Shown here: positions 53,201-63,827 of the stretch, in pieces
Layout: every line of letters begins with the position of its first letter
Numbering within the stretch: the stretch's first letter is position 1
NCBI GenBank assembly: GCA_964035575.1
Contig: OZ037918.1
Coordinates: forward strand, 186,001 to 250,000
Source: Rhynchopus sp. YZ270_cl-10
Taxonomy: Eukaryota; Euglenozoa; Diplonemea; Diplonemida; Diplonemidae
DNA: 64,000 nt
Direction of reading: 5' to 3'
Position numbers and translations under genes: made by a program
The notes under the pieces: model-generated
Told to the model about the DNA's origin: nothing
Databases searched by the model: none
Seen by the model: the letters and a program-made list of their open reading frames with translations, nothing else

Positions 53201-53471
53201 TCGGGAACTGCTTCGAGAGGTACGCCTCGAGGTTGAGCTCGTCGTCCTGGCTGAGCGCAGCGAAGACCTTGGCGGCGGCCTCACGCTTGTTCTCCTTCTT
53301 CTTTCCGGCGGTCGCGGCCTTCTCGAACTCCTCGAAGAAGCTCGCCTCCGCAAGCTCAGCTCCAGTCGTCTGGCGCATGAACTCCGCAAGCTTCTTCGCG
53401 GCAGCGTCAGTGGGCTTCGCCGACATCTCGTCGAACATCTTCACAGCCTCGGCTCCGAGTTGGGGTGCCAT
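50239..53471 (-). CDS. eEF3: Translation elongation factor 3 (ABC-F ATPase), copy 1
   Basis: Two exons, 50866-53471 and 50239-50788, give 1051 aa (yeast eEF3 is 1044). It is a ribosome-bound cytosolic ATPase that promotes E-site tRNA release and tRNA delivery with eEF1A. The N-terminus (about 40-320) is a helical HEAT-type array. ABC1 has Walker A GPNECGKTS (about 446), signature LSGGW (about 545) and Walker B ILLMDDPTNHLD (about 565). ABC2 has GPNGAGKST (about 703), the eEF3-specific chromodomain-like insert (about 785-850), LSGGQK (about 900) and IVILDEPTNYLD (about 920). The C-terminal tail is Lys-rich (KQQKKELTRKERKQRELAKK) and ends in acidic SSDEDDF. The frame is open upstream, but the start MAPQLGAEAV is shared with copy 2, where homology begins. 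All catalytic motifs are intact. Confidence 0.95.
50789..50865 (-). other. Intron of eEF3 copy 1 (77 bp)
   Basis: Donor GTATGG and acceptor CCACAG on the minus strand. Splicing joins GAGGAGGGCAG to ATACAAGCGC, restoring EEGRYKRPLTQ. The body is made of CACCA/CACACCA repeats and differs from the copy 2 intron mainly in repeat number. Confidence 0.9.
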
Positions 53472-54683
53472 AGTTGGTTTTTTGGTTGGTTTGATAAAAA
53501 AGAGTAATGAACGGTGTTTCACCTGTAAGGGGGTACGTGTGTAAGATTGAGGATACAGTTCACACATACAACAATACCCACACACCCACACTACCAGATG
53601 CACAAGGGGACTGAAACAGTATCATTCCTGTATCTACAATCCCATGCTGGGTGCTCTACCCGCTGCCACAACACAAGGATGCGGCAATGAGACCAATGAA
53701 GTACAAAAAATAATAGTAACCGAAGGTACAACGTACTCTTCTCAGGGCAGGGGAATCTCTCAGCGTTGACATTCAGGGCAATGGGCAGAATGTCACATGC
53801 CACTCGCCACCGCCTGTGATGAAGCGACATTGCTGTGGTTTAATTGCTGCACTCTACTACTAAGGCATGAATCGTTTTCGTACAATCGGCAGCGATACGA
53901 CTTTTGAGGGGGAAACAATAGAGGATGTTCACGGACGAACACCTTTCCCCCCACGCATGAGTTTTGGTATAATATTGAATGATGAAAAAAAAAACAATCG
54001 TAGGGGAGGAGGAGGAAGATACCTTTTTTTTGCATTGCCCTTTCTTTGCTAAAAAAGCGCATTTTTTTGATGTATTTCAATTTTTTTTTTGGGGAGGGAT
54101 GTCTTTTTTGTCTTTTTTTTTAACTTGGTGGCTGCGCTGGGTATATTGAATCTGTTGTGAAATTAAAAAAAAATTCTTTGATTAAAGGATTCTGAACCTT
54201 AATAGGGAACAAGATAACATCCTTGTAACAAAGGGCTCTATCAAATAACGGCAACAGATAGGAATTTACAAAATAAAATAAAATAAAAAAACAAAAACAC
54301 AACCGAAAAAAGAGACAAACAATAGTTGTCATTTCATAATGTAAAATAAAAACTAAAAATAAAAATAAAAATATCCAATTGTGACAGAGTTTTGGCAAGA
54401 AAAAAACCGAGTTTTCAATGAAATATATACACAGCACGACACCTGACCAAGTTGAACGGGGTTGTGGGTCGGGGGTAAACAAAAAAAAAGGTGGGAAAAA
54501 ATGGGTTTGGGTGGGTCAGGGGAATTGATGAGGTGGTCTTTCTTGTTTTTTTGTTTTTTTTTTGCAGCAATGGAACAAATGAAAATATTGTTTTATTTTT
54601 TTTTTTAGAAAAAAAATACAAACATTTGCTCTTTTTGTGGAGGTGAATATTTACCCAATGGAGGGTAACACCAATTTTTGTGC

Positions 54684-54714
<31 letters not shown>

Positions 54715-56098
54715 CAATTCAATTTCCCATTCCCCAGGGGGGGAGAAAATACTCTGCTACTTTTTTTTTTTTTTTTTTTTGGCAGGATGAATGATGTGTC
54801 TGATGGGGATTTAAAAAATGGGAATGGGGGTGTGATATATGAAAAAATAAAAACAAAAAGACAAACAAAAACAAAACAAGGTCCTACACAACCAAAGCTA
54901 CCTCCGGTTGCAATTCATTTTTTTTCATTTTTTCGGTGGAAAAATTGACAAAAAAAAAATCGTATTTGTGCACTCTAAAATGCTCTATACGGTGGACCTT
55001 CGTTGTTGCTCTTTTGTTGTTGCATTATTTTTTTGCCTTTTCCTCTTTTCATTTTTTTTTTTTTGGAAGAAGGGTTGGGGAAAAAATAAATTTCTCCTTT
55101 TGCATAGTGCTTGAGGAGTTTTTCTCCCTCTTTTTTTGTTTTGTTTTTTTCCTAATACTGAGCAACGTGTTTCCATCACTCATTGTTCACGCTAAATGCA
55201 CACAATGAAGAGCAACAGAACACGACACTAAAAAAAAATATATCACTCACAAAGTTCTTTTTGGTTTTGTTTCAAAAATAAAAAAAAAGACAAACAACAG
55301 CAACATAAAAAGAAATTCACACTGCGTTCGAGGTAGGTGTTATGAGCCCCCCCAAAAAAAAAGCCAATAAAATAGACAAAAGCAGAAATCACACACAAAA
55401 TAAAAAGAATCTCCACGAAAAAAAATAAAATTCTTGAAAGATTGAAACGTCAGAGAGGTTTTACATCATTCAAAAAAGAGCAACAAAAAAACAGGGTGAG
55501 GAAGACATTAGCGGGCTGACACAAAAAAAATTTGTCACAGAACCCAAAAAATGTACCCTCTTGTCTTCTTTTTTTTTTTCTTTTTGTGGAGGAAAACAGA
55601 ATTCTTTTTTCGATATGGTGATTGTTGTCTTTGCCAAAAATAAAAATAAAAGCAGACTCATAACTCGAACGACAGTGGCTGTCAGACAAAGAGGCTGAAG
55701 CAGATATGGGGGGTATATGCACTCTCATCTGATCTAAACAGATCTGGGGGTTTTGATGGTTTCTTGAATATTGTTATTTTGTTTTTTTTCGGTTCGTAGT
55801 TATTTTTTTTTTTTTGTTTTTTTTTGTCTTTTGCACACTCTTGCACATTTGTTTTTTCATCTTCTATTCCCTACCTTTGAAGTAAATCTCAAAGTAATAT
55901 TCGCATATTCGTTTTCCCGGTGCGGAAAAACCGTAATCCTTTATTTTTTGTAAAACATGAAAAAGATATAGCAACGCACTCAAACATAACATAACTAACA
56001 GTCAAAGCGCAGGCACCTACAGTAGGGGAGGAAGAGACAAAAAGGAAAAAAAATAGCAGGAGAGCAGAAACACCGAGCAATGCACAGAAACAAACTCA
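53472..56098. other. Spacer between the two eEF3 genes
   Basis: A/T-run-rich, including an A-run of about 29 at 54682. No gene recognised. Just upstream of copy 1 the minus strand has CCCCCTTACAG followed by GTGAAACACC, which could be the acceptor of a 5' UTR intron. Apart from a short A-rich CCAACT before the ATG it shares little with the copy 2 upstream region. Confidence 0.5.
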
Positions 56099-59000
56099 CT
56101 AGAAGTCGTCCTCGTCGCTGGACCACTCCTCTCCGAGCTCCTTGGCCTTCTTCTTGGCAAGCTCACGCTGCTTGCGCTCCTTACGGGTGAGCTCCTTCTT
56201 CTGCTGCTTGACCTTGGTGACGTTACCAAGGGCGTCAACCATCTCCTCCATCTGCTGGCCAGACGTCTTCTCCTTCATGATCTGCTCCATCCAGTCTGCG
56301 TCTCCCTTGCAGTCCAGTCGGCCAATACCGTCCTCACCCTTCTCCACAAGCCATGTCTCGGGGCAGAGGTACTTCGAGAACTGGTCGTTGTGAGTAATGA
56401 TGACCACTCCTCCCTTGAAGTTCGTGATGGCAACGCAGAGGGCCGCAAGCGACTCACGGTCCAAGTAGTTGGTCGGCTCGTCAAGGATGACAATGTGGGG
56501 CTGGTCCCACATCGCTGCCGCCAGGACAACCTTCACCTTCTGTCCTCCGGAGAGTGCGTTCATCTGGTAATGGCTGGCGTACTCGGTCTCAAGACCAACG
56601 TCGGCCAGAAGCTTCTCGACGTTCGACTGGGTCAGGGGGCGCTTGTATCTGTGTGGGGTGGTGTAATGGTGTGTGGTGGTGTGTGACTATGTGGTGTAAT
56701 GCAACGTGCCATACCTGCCCTCCTCAGCGAGGATCTTCTCAGCGGTCTGCTTGACGTGCTTGGACCATCCTCCGTCGTTCAGCTTGTCCTCAGGGATGTA
56801 TCCACGGATGCCCTCTCCCTCAACCTTTCCGGTGAAGCGCACCTCGTACAGGTATCCTCCACGCTTCTGGGGCTTCCTGATTCCGGTCAGCTTCTCGATG
56901 GTGGCCTTGTGGCGGTGGAGACCCTCCTCGTCGGTGTACTCCCAGGTCTTGACCTCCTTCAGCTTGGCCTCCTCAGCGTCGGTGAGGATCATGGTCACCT
57001 TCTCGAGGGACTCCTTGTCAGTTCCGTATTCGTAACGCCAGAGGATGTACTCAGTGGCAGTCTGCTTCAAGTGCTTCTCAATGTGATGGAAAGCGTGCTG
57101 GGCAACGTACGCGATCTTGCAGTTCGAGTGCTTCCACACGCTTCCGGTGTCGGGGTTGAGCTCTCCGGTCAGCAGCTTGATCATGGTCGACTTTCCTGCT
57201 CCGTTGGGTCCCAGGCACGCCACACGCGACGCCATCGACACACGCACAGTCAGGCCGACAACGGTCGGGCGCGGGTTTCCGGGGTACGCGAAGTCGACGT
57301 TGTCCATCTTCATCAGCACCTTACCACGGCTGTTCACTCCCTCAATGAAGGACGGGTCCGGGAAGGAGAACTCAAGTCCCTTGGTCGACTTCAGCTCGAA
57401 GTACGACTTGCACTCGGGCTTGGCCTCAACGAATTTGTCGATGGTTCCCTTGAAGGAGTGGAGACGCAGGTTGTCGAAGTGGACAATGCGCTGGCAGCAC
57501 CTCTGGAGCAGACCGGGGTTCGACGACACAATCATGCAGGTCACGTCCGTCAGGCTCTCAATGTAGTCCTCCACCCACGCAACGTTCTTCACGTCCAAGT
57601 GGTTGGTCGGGTCGTCCATGAGCAGAATGTCGGCCTTCTGAAGCATCGCACGTGCCAGGGCAAGCTTCATTCTCCATCCTCCGGACAGGGACGACACGGG
57701 GTCCATGATACGTGCGGCCTTTCCTCCCGCAATCTCGTCAGCTCCGGCGAATCCGACAGCAGACATGGCAGCAATGACGGCAGCCTCGTCGATCTTGGCG
57801 GCCTTGATGCGGTCGTCCTCGAAGATGTACTCAAGGCAGGACAAGTGGGAAAGCTCTCCCAGGATGTCGGCCTCAACGAACACGGTGCGCACCTCGGTGG
57901 ACGGGGGGAAGCCCTCAACCTGGTCCTTGGCAATTGCCTTCAGGAGCGAGGTCTTACCACACTCGTTGGGTCCCAGCAGTCCGTACTTGTATCCGCGGAG
58001 AAGCTTCAGGGTGGTGTTCTTCAGCAGAATCTTCGATCCGTAGGCAAGGGTGAAGGTGCAGTTGCAGAGCTCGGCGGCGTCCTCCTCCTCCTCCTTGACC
58101 TCTCCGAGCATGAGCGGCTGGCACACGTCGAAGATGCGCTTGGCAACGCCAGCGGCCTCACCGGCCTTCGACACGGCCTTCACAGCGGCCTCCCAAGGCT
58201 TCACGTCCAGCTCCTTCATGTCGAAGAGGGCCTCAAGCACGTCGGCGGTGAAGCTCATCACCACAGGGTCCGAGGACACAACCTTCTTGTCGTCTCCAAG
58301 CATCTTCATCAGCTTGGTCGAGTCAAGGCGCAGAAGCTTCTCGGCGTCGATGGTCTTCTGGAGCTTGGTCAGGTGGGCAACAACCTGTCCGCACACGTTA
58401 CGGCACTCGGGGTCCGAGGTCTGCACAGACGCGTCCTCGACAAGCGGGGTCAGCTTGGGCAGAAGCGGCTCGGCCTCGCTGGGCACCTCAACAAGCTTCG
58501 ACAAGTTGTCAGTGATCTTGGCGGCCTGACGCACGATCTTGGTCTCCATGGTGCGGAATCCACGCACAAGCAGGGGGGTCACAAGCGCAAGCTCGGGACG
58601 CTGCACGGTGGCAACGAACTTGGTGCACGACAGGGTGAAGACACAGTCCGGGACGTTGGTGGGCTCCATGAGGGCCTCAAGCATCTTGGGCACGAGGTCG
58701 TCAATGTCCTTGTTCTCAATGGTCTTCGCCATGTTGGCGAGCGCCTGCTCGGCCTCCTCGCACACCTCGGTCTTGGTGTCGTGGAGCACGTCGCACACAG
58801 CGGGCACAAGCTCAGGCATGAAGGTGCGCACGGAGTCAGCGGCGTTCTTGGCGAAGATCGAGATCGCCTCGAGGGCCATCACCTTCACCTGGAACTTGGT
58901 CGACTCAAGGCAGCCCTCACGGAGCATACCCTGCATGCACATCACGGCCGCTCCGGTGCTCTGGGACACACGCTCGACGTAGGCGCGGACGGCAGCGTTC

Positions 59001-59320
59001 GCGGACTTGGCGACAGCCTTGGTCTTGTCTCCGACAAGCTCGAGCACGGTCGGGAACTGCTTCGAGAGGTACGCCTCGAGGTTGAGCTCGTCGTCCTGGC
59101 TGAGCGCAGCGAAGACCTTGGCGGCGGCCTCACGCTTGTTCTCCTTCTTCTTTCCGGCGGTCGCGGCCTTCTCGAACTCCTCGAAGAAGCTCGCCTCCGC
59201 AAGCTCAGCTCCAGTCGTCTGGCGCATGAACTCCGCAAGCTTCTTCGCGGCAGCGTCAGTGGGCTTCGCCGACATCTCGTCGAACATCTTCACAGCCTCG
59301 GCTCCGAGTTGGGGTGCCAT
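56099..59320 (-). CDS. eEF3: Translation elongation factor 3 (ABC-F ATPase), copy 2
   Basis: Two exons, 56715-59320 and 56099-56648, each exactly the length of its counterpart in copy 1 (2606 and 550 nt), give 1051 aa. The predicted proteins look identical. I noticed only scattered silent changes (for example GTGAGC versus GTAAGC near 56190) and a different stop codon (TAG here, TAA in copy 1). All domains and ATPase motifs are as in copy 1. The near-complete coding identity beside different introns, 3' flanks and upstream DNA indicates very recent duplication or continuing gene conversion. Two copies could raise output of an abundant factor. Confidence 0.95.
56649..56714 (-). other. Intron of eEF3 copy 2 (66 bp)
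   Basis: Same position and GTATGG donor as copy 1, eleven bases shorter. The donor-proximal third (about 30 bp) is almost identical; the CACCA-repeat part differs. Confidence 0.9.
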
Positions 59321-59841
59321 AGTTGGTTTTTTTTTGATAGAGTTACTATTGATTTTTGACCTGCAATGTTGATGTGGTGTGTTCCCCCCTCAAGAAGGCT
59401 TCAACAAAAAAAACAACAACGCACCCCATTCTTTTTCCGACACCTTCGTTGAGAACGGTTTGATTACTTGACCTTTTTTATTTGGCGAGCTAGATTTGCT
59501 TTTAAAAATTTTGTTAAAATGATCCCACCACTTCCTCCCCCCCTCCCCTCTACCAAGCACACACTCTGTGATCAACTCCGCTGTCTAAGGCGCAGACCCC
59601 ACCACCTCCGAATCATCCAACAAAACGTATCAAAAAGCGCCTATACTCCTCACCACTCCACCCTGCCGCCCTTTAACCGTGGCTGAAACCAGAAACCAGC
59701 TGTTTTTGCCTCCACGAGAGAAGTGCACAAAAGACTGCAATAGGGTACTCTAAATATTGAGGAAAATGCCCTAAAGGTCTATCAGAAGTGCTCAAAAAGT
59801 GTGCATTTTTTTGGGGCTCGGACACATCAACCAATGCAGTA
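59321..59841. other. Spacer between eEF3 copy 2 and the next gene
   Basis: No gene recognised. The minus strand has CATTGCAG followed by GTCAAAAATC 30 bp before the ATG, a possible 5' UTR splice acceptor. Confidence 0.5.
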
Positions 59842-62350
59842 TTAGATGCCATCCTCCCAATTTTCTGGAACATCTTCCTCCGTTTTGGCAGCTGCTTCTG
59901 TTGTTGCTGTTGCTGATGTTGTTGCTGCTGGTTTCGGTAGTGCATTCCCCTTCGCCATTTCTTTAAGTTTTGTTAACCCTGTTTTCTTTCCTTTTGGTGC
60001 CAACGCCATGGCACAGCCTGGACAGCGTCGTACCCACGCAAGCAGCCCCTTTTTACCACAGTTTCCACAGGACCAAGACTGCGAGCCAAGGAAGGGTGGG
60101 CAGAGCACAGCGGTGGGGGCCTCCTCTACGGGTGCAGGTCCAGGCTCGCCTTGTGCCTCAGGTTCGAGGGGGATGTCGTCTTCCACTTCAGTGGGTGCTG
60201 GCTTGGCTGCAGCCTTGCGGCCTTCTAAGAAGTCTTGTGCAGCGGTGATGACGTTGTCCTGTACAAATGGGGTGTTATAGATTTTTGTAGAGAAAATGAT
60301 AGTAATATTGATGGGTCCGAACGCAGCCATTATGGATGAAAGTACACAAAAATAAATAAAACGATGAGCAATAATAGGATCGGTAGGCAAACGTTTCGTT
60401 TGTTTACAAACTCCTCCTGTTTGAGGGATGATTCGCGACCGGAGATTCAAAACGGCGCTTCTAATAACACTGCGTTGTGTTCTTCATACCTTTGTATCAG
60501 GGCGCTTCGGGAATTGGAAGTCAGGGTTTTCTGCGGTTCCTGTGAGTTGCTTCATGTCGCGTTCGTCTTCCTCCATTTCCTTCTTTTGCATATCCTCAAG
60601 AAGGTCTGTCAGCTCTGAGCTGTGCCCCGCAGTGATGGAGGGCTCTGCTAGGTCTGCCTTGGCTTCCTCAATGCCGTCGATCTTCCCGAAGAATGGCATG
60701 CGACGGAGGGCAGGGGGACGCACGTCACACAGTGGGGTCATGTCGGGCATGACCTCGTCTGCAGGCTGTGTAGGGTTCGCAATACAGTCCACGAGGTCGT
60801 CCCGCAAGTACACAAGCTCCACAATGATCTTCCGCAGGTCCCGGCAGCTGCCAACAATGTAGTACCTCAGCGCCTCAGAAGCACTGCAGTCAGGTGTCCA
60901 GTCGCCCATCAAAGAGAAGGGGTTGAACTCACTGTTGCTTGAGTAGACCTGAAGGGGGAAGGGGGAGATGGTAGGGGTTTTTGTGATAAAGTTGACTTTG
61001 AAATACACTCTCTTGAGACAGTGTACCTAAAATAAAGTGAAGTTGATAGTGCAAAACGCCTCTGGGACGCAGGCACTGACCCCGTGGATTATCGAACCCC
61101 GGAGTGTTGCATTAGGGGGTTGTCTACAGGGAAACTGTAAGCAGACACGTTAGCCCATTTCCCCATAAATAAAAAGGTGACGAGAGTCTGCAATCCAGAA
61201 TAAAAAAATGGTGTATGAATTGATGAATCATGAAAACCTAAGTCTTCGGTGGCAAAAAGGTTGCGATTCGTTGCAGCTGCGAATCTCATCACATTTTTTC
61301 TCTAATTTAGAGGGGACATAATAACAGTATGGTGCCTTCAATTCAACAGAATCCATTTTCTTTTTCTTCTATTTTACATACCGCTCTTGAGGCAAAGGAC
61401 TCCACTGGACTGATAGTCTCAACCACAAGGACCCCCATTCTGTTCGTATCCGCGGCCCGGACGTACTGCGGGAGTGTTGTCGTGCATTCTGTGTACGGCT
61501 CGCCGTTCTTGTACGCTGTGTACTCTACTTCGATGAGGGACCCGATCTTGGGGGTGGTGGTCACGCGTCCTGTACGCCAGCGTTTGTGTAGCAGCACCTC
61601 GACTTCGTCGCCGGGTTTGACAGAGCAGGGCTCGCCCATGAGGATCAACGACGAGATATTATTCATGTCGATCCGCATCCGCAGCACCCTCGACTCCCTG
61701 AAGCTGCAGAACGCGCTCATGAAGTAGTACGTCAACCTATCCGTCTTCTCGTTGTAGAAGAGCTCCTCCTCCTCCATCTCCCTTTCGTCGTCATCATCAT
61801 CGTTGTCCTCCCCGGGACGTTGTTCGAATGAGGCTATGGTCTTTCTCGCTTCTTCTGCTGTCATAGGCCAAGGGAAGTTGGATGCAAGCATGGGCGCCGC
61901 TTCGATCATTTCGAGGATGAGGTGTTCACCTACGGGGTCGATTTTGACGCAGGCCTGTCCAGAGTAGCTGGTAGGAAGTACTGCGCAGCCTTCAGCATGG
62001 ATGCCAACACCAAGCTGGCGGATGCCTGCGGAGGCGACGTAACGCATAGGGACCTCGCCGGTGACCTCTTCGCCTTCTTCGTTGTAGTCGCCGGGCTGTG
62101 CGAGGTCGGTTTCGAGCTTGCAGATCTTATCGCTATCTGGTGAGAGTTGAAAGTCTGGGTCATTCGTAGCGTCCAAAGGAACCACTTCGTACCGTGAGAG
62201 GAGAGTGGATATGTCCTCGTCAACCCACCAGTCGCGTGCCTTCTGCGGTGCGCAGCCGGTCTCGTAAAGACTCTGGAAAGCCGCATAGGTGGTGTCATCG
62301 CGTGATAAAAACATCCTCGCATGCAGCCAGAGGCGGTTGCCGCCGTCCAT
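59842..62350 (-). CDS. Unrecognised acidic protein with Tudor/SH3-like segment and zinc ribbon
   Basis: Three exons, 61382-62350, 60490-60948 and 59842-60258, all phase 0, encode 614 aa. Donors are GTATGT and GTATGA; acceptors are CCCTTCAG and TTTGTACAG. I do not recognise the family. Exon 1 has an acidic run (EDNDDDDDEREMEEEE, about 184-200) and then PGDEVEVLLHKRWRTGRV (about 246), which reads like a Tudor/Agenet/SH3-type barrel. Exon 2 is helical and acidic near its end. Exon 3 has a P/A/E-rich stretch, then SWSCGNC and RRCPGC (about 534-556), a W-x-C-x2-C ... C-x2-C finger reminiscent of RanBP2 or zinc-ribbon modules, then a K/A-rich tail ending VPENWEDGI. A chromatin or RNA-binding role is possible but unproven. 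An additional upstream exon cannot be excluded. Confidence 0.75.
60259..60489 (-). other. Intron 2 of the 59842-62350 gene (231 bp)
   Basis: The GTATGAAGAA donor follows CCTGATACAAAG and the TTTGTACAG acceptor precedes GACAACGTC. The intron contains in-frame stops, and joining keeps the frame. Confidence 0.8.
60949..61381 (-). other. Intron 1 of the 59842-62350 gene (433 bp), with a family G repeat
   Basis: The donor GTATGTAAAA follows TCAAGAGCG and the acceptor CCCCCTTCAG precedes GTCTACTC. The family G copy at 61037-61143 explains part of its length. Confidence 0.8.
61037..61143 (-). repeat. Family G SINE-like repeat, full length, inside an intron
   Basis: Minus strand: TGCTTACAGTTTCCCTG, ACTCCGGGGTTCGATAATCC, CAGTGCCTGCGTCCCAGAGG, TTGCACTATCAACTTCAC. 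It lies in the same direction as the host gene. Confidence 0.65.
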
Positions 62351-63827
62351 TTGTGGGTTGGTGTGGTTTTTTTTTTTTTTGTGTATTCTGTGATTTTTTT
62401 TTTTTGTTGAGTTGACAGCAGTGGATAGGTTTTGGGGTTTTTTTTCGCTGAAAATCAGTCAAAATTCGGTCCCCAACCCAGCTCAAGAAAACCTCCGGCG
62501 GAATGAGAAGAACTCCTCGGTTATTCAACTCCGATATGAAAAAAAAGGGGATATTTCGAGTTCCGCTCGGTTACAGGAAGTGTGGTGAAAAACTAAAAAA
62601 AAAATGAAGGGGGGGGAAATCGGTTTGTTTGCGATATATCTTTCAAGAAAGATAAAACGGGTGGTGAGTATTTTCGCTCTAAGAGAAGAGCTAAAACAAG
62701 GAATGGGGAAAGTAAAATAAAGACAAGGAGGGGGAGGGGGGGAAAAAAAACAAACGAAAACACAATGTTACGCCCTAAATCCCAAAGTGCAGTTCTGCAA
62801 CTGTACCTTTTTAAAAAAAATGGATCAAAAATGAGGAGATGAAAGGACGAAAATGTGTTGGATATAGGCGGGATGACCTATAAACTAACTTGAATCACCC
62901 CCATACCAGGCCCCTGCCTTCTCACTCAAAATAGGCTTCCCAATTGAGAGTGGTTCTTTTATTGAAGCGGGAGCGAGGGTGATTTGGGGGAAAAAAAAAA
63001 CAAATAAAAAAAATAAAGTTTGATTTAGTGCAAAAACGACTCTGAGGAGACGGTAGACACTAAAAAAGGGGGATTTTTTTTTTTTTGGAAAAATGAATCA
63101 TCGCAAGGATACATACATCTTACATACAAGAGGGGGGAGATATGGAAAAGGGGAAAGGGAGATTGCATCTAAAGGAAATCTTTATTGGTCCGATAGAAGC
63201 AAAAAAAAATGGGGGGAAAGGAGATGCTTTAAATCAACGTATTGATGTGTAGTCTTCCTTTTTATTTTGACTGAACGGTGGAATGGATACAAATAAAATA
63301 TAAGTTTTGTTTGTGATGAGATGATGAGCCCGAGTCTCTTGTTGTTTGAGTCATCTCTCTTCAATGAAATAAGACACGTCTGACACCGTGGTCAGAATGC
63401 GTGGATATCAAGATTTAATTGCTTTTCTTTTTGAGCAAATTGTTGGAAAAATAGGCTTTTTAAAAAAACCCACATTGGGTCAAAAAAAAGAAGGAAAAAA
63501 AAGGGAGCTATGTTCCAATACTTTTTGCTTCTATACCCCATAACATTTTTTTCTTCGCTCAAGGCAAACAAAAAAAAATGAAAATGGAAAGGGAAATTTG
63601 AAATGTTCTGCTGCAAAAAAAAGCGTTTTTTTTTCAATTCCAATTCATAAACAAAGTACAATTTCTTTTTTTTTTAAAGCGACAATAATTCAAACAACTC
63701 TTCAATGAGACATGCACCGACTTTTTGAAAGTCACACATGTTATCTCTCTTTTTTTCTGTTCCTTTTTTTTCTCTTTTCTCTCTTTTTCACATTTCAATT
63801 CAAAGATCAAAATCTCATTCATCTTTT
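62351..63827. other. Spacer between the two right-hand genes
   Basis: A/T- and G-run-rich. A degenerate family G fragment lies at about 63016-63062 (TTAGTGCAAAAACG, GACTCTGAGGAGACGG). No gene recognised. Confidence 0.5.

Noticed and set aside
50850-53507. 885-codon open frame on the plus strand, opposite eEF3 copy 1 (and its twin at 56699-59359)
   Set aside because: It is antisense to a clear ABC-F gene. Strong preference for C/G-ending codons removes TTA, CTA and TCA and so leaves the opposite frame open. The translation is Leu/Val/Gly/His-rich with no domain.
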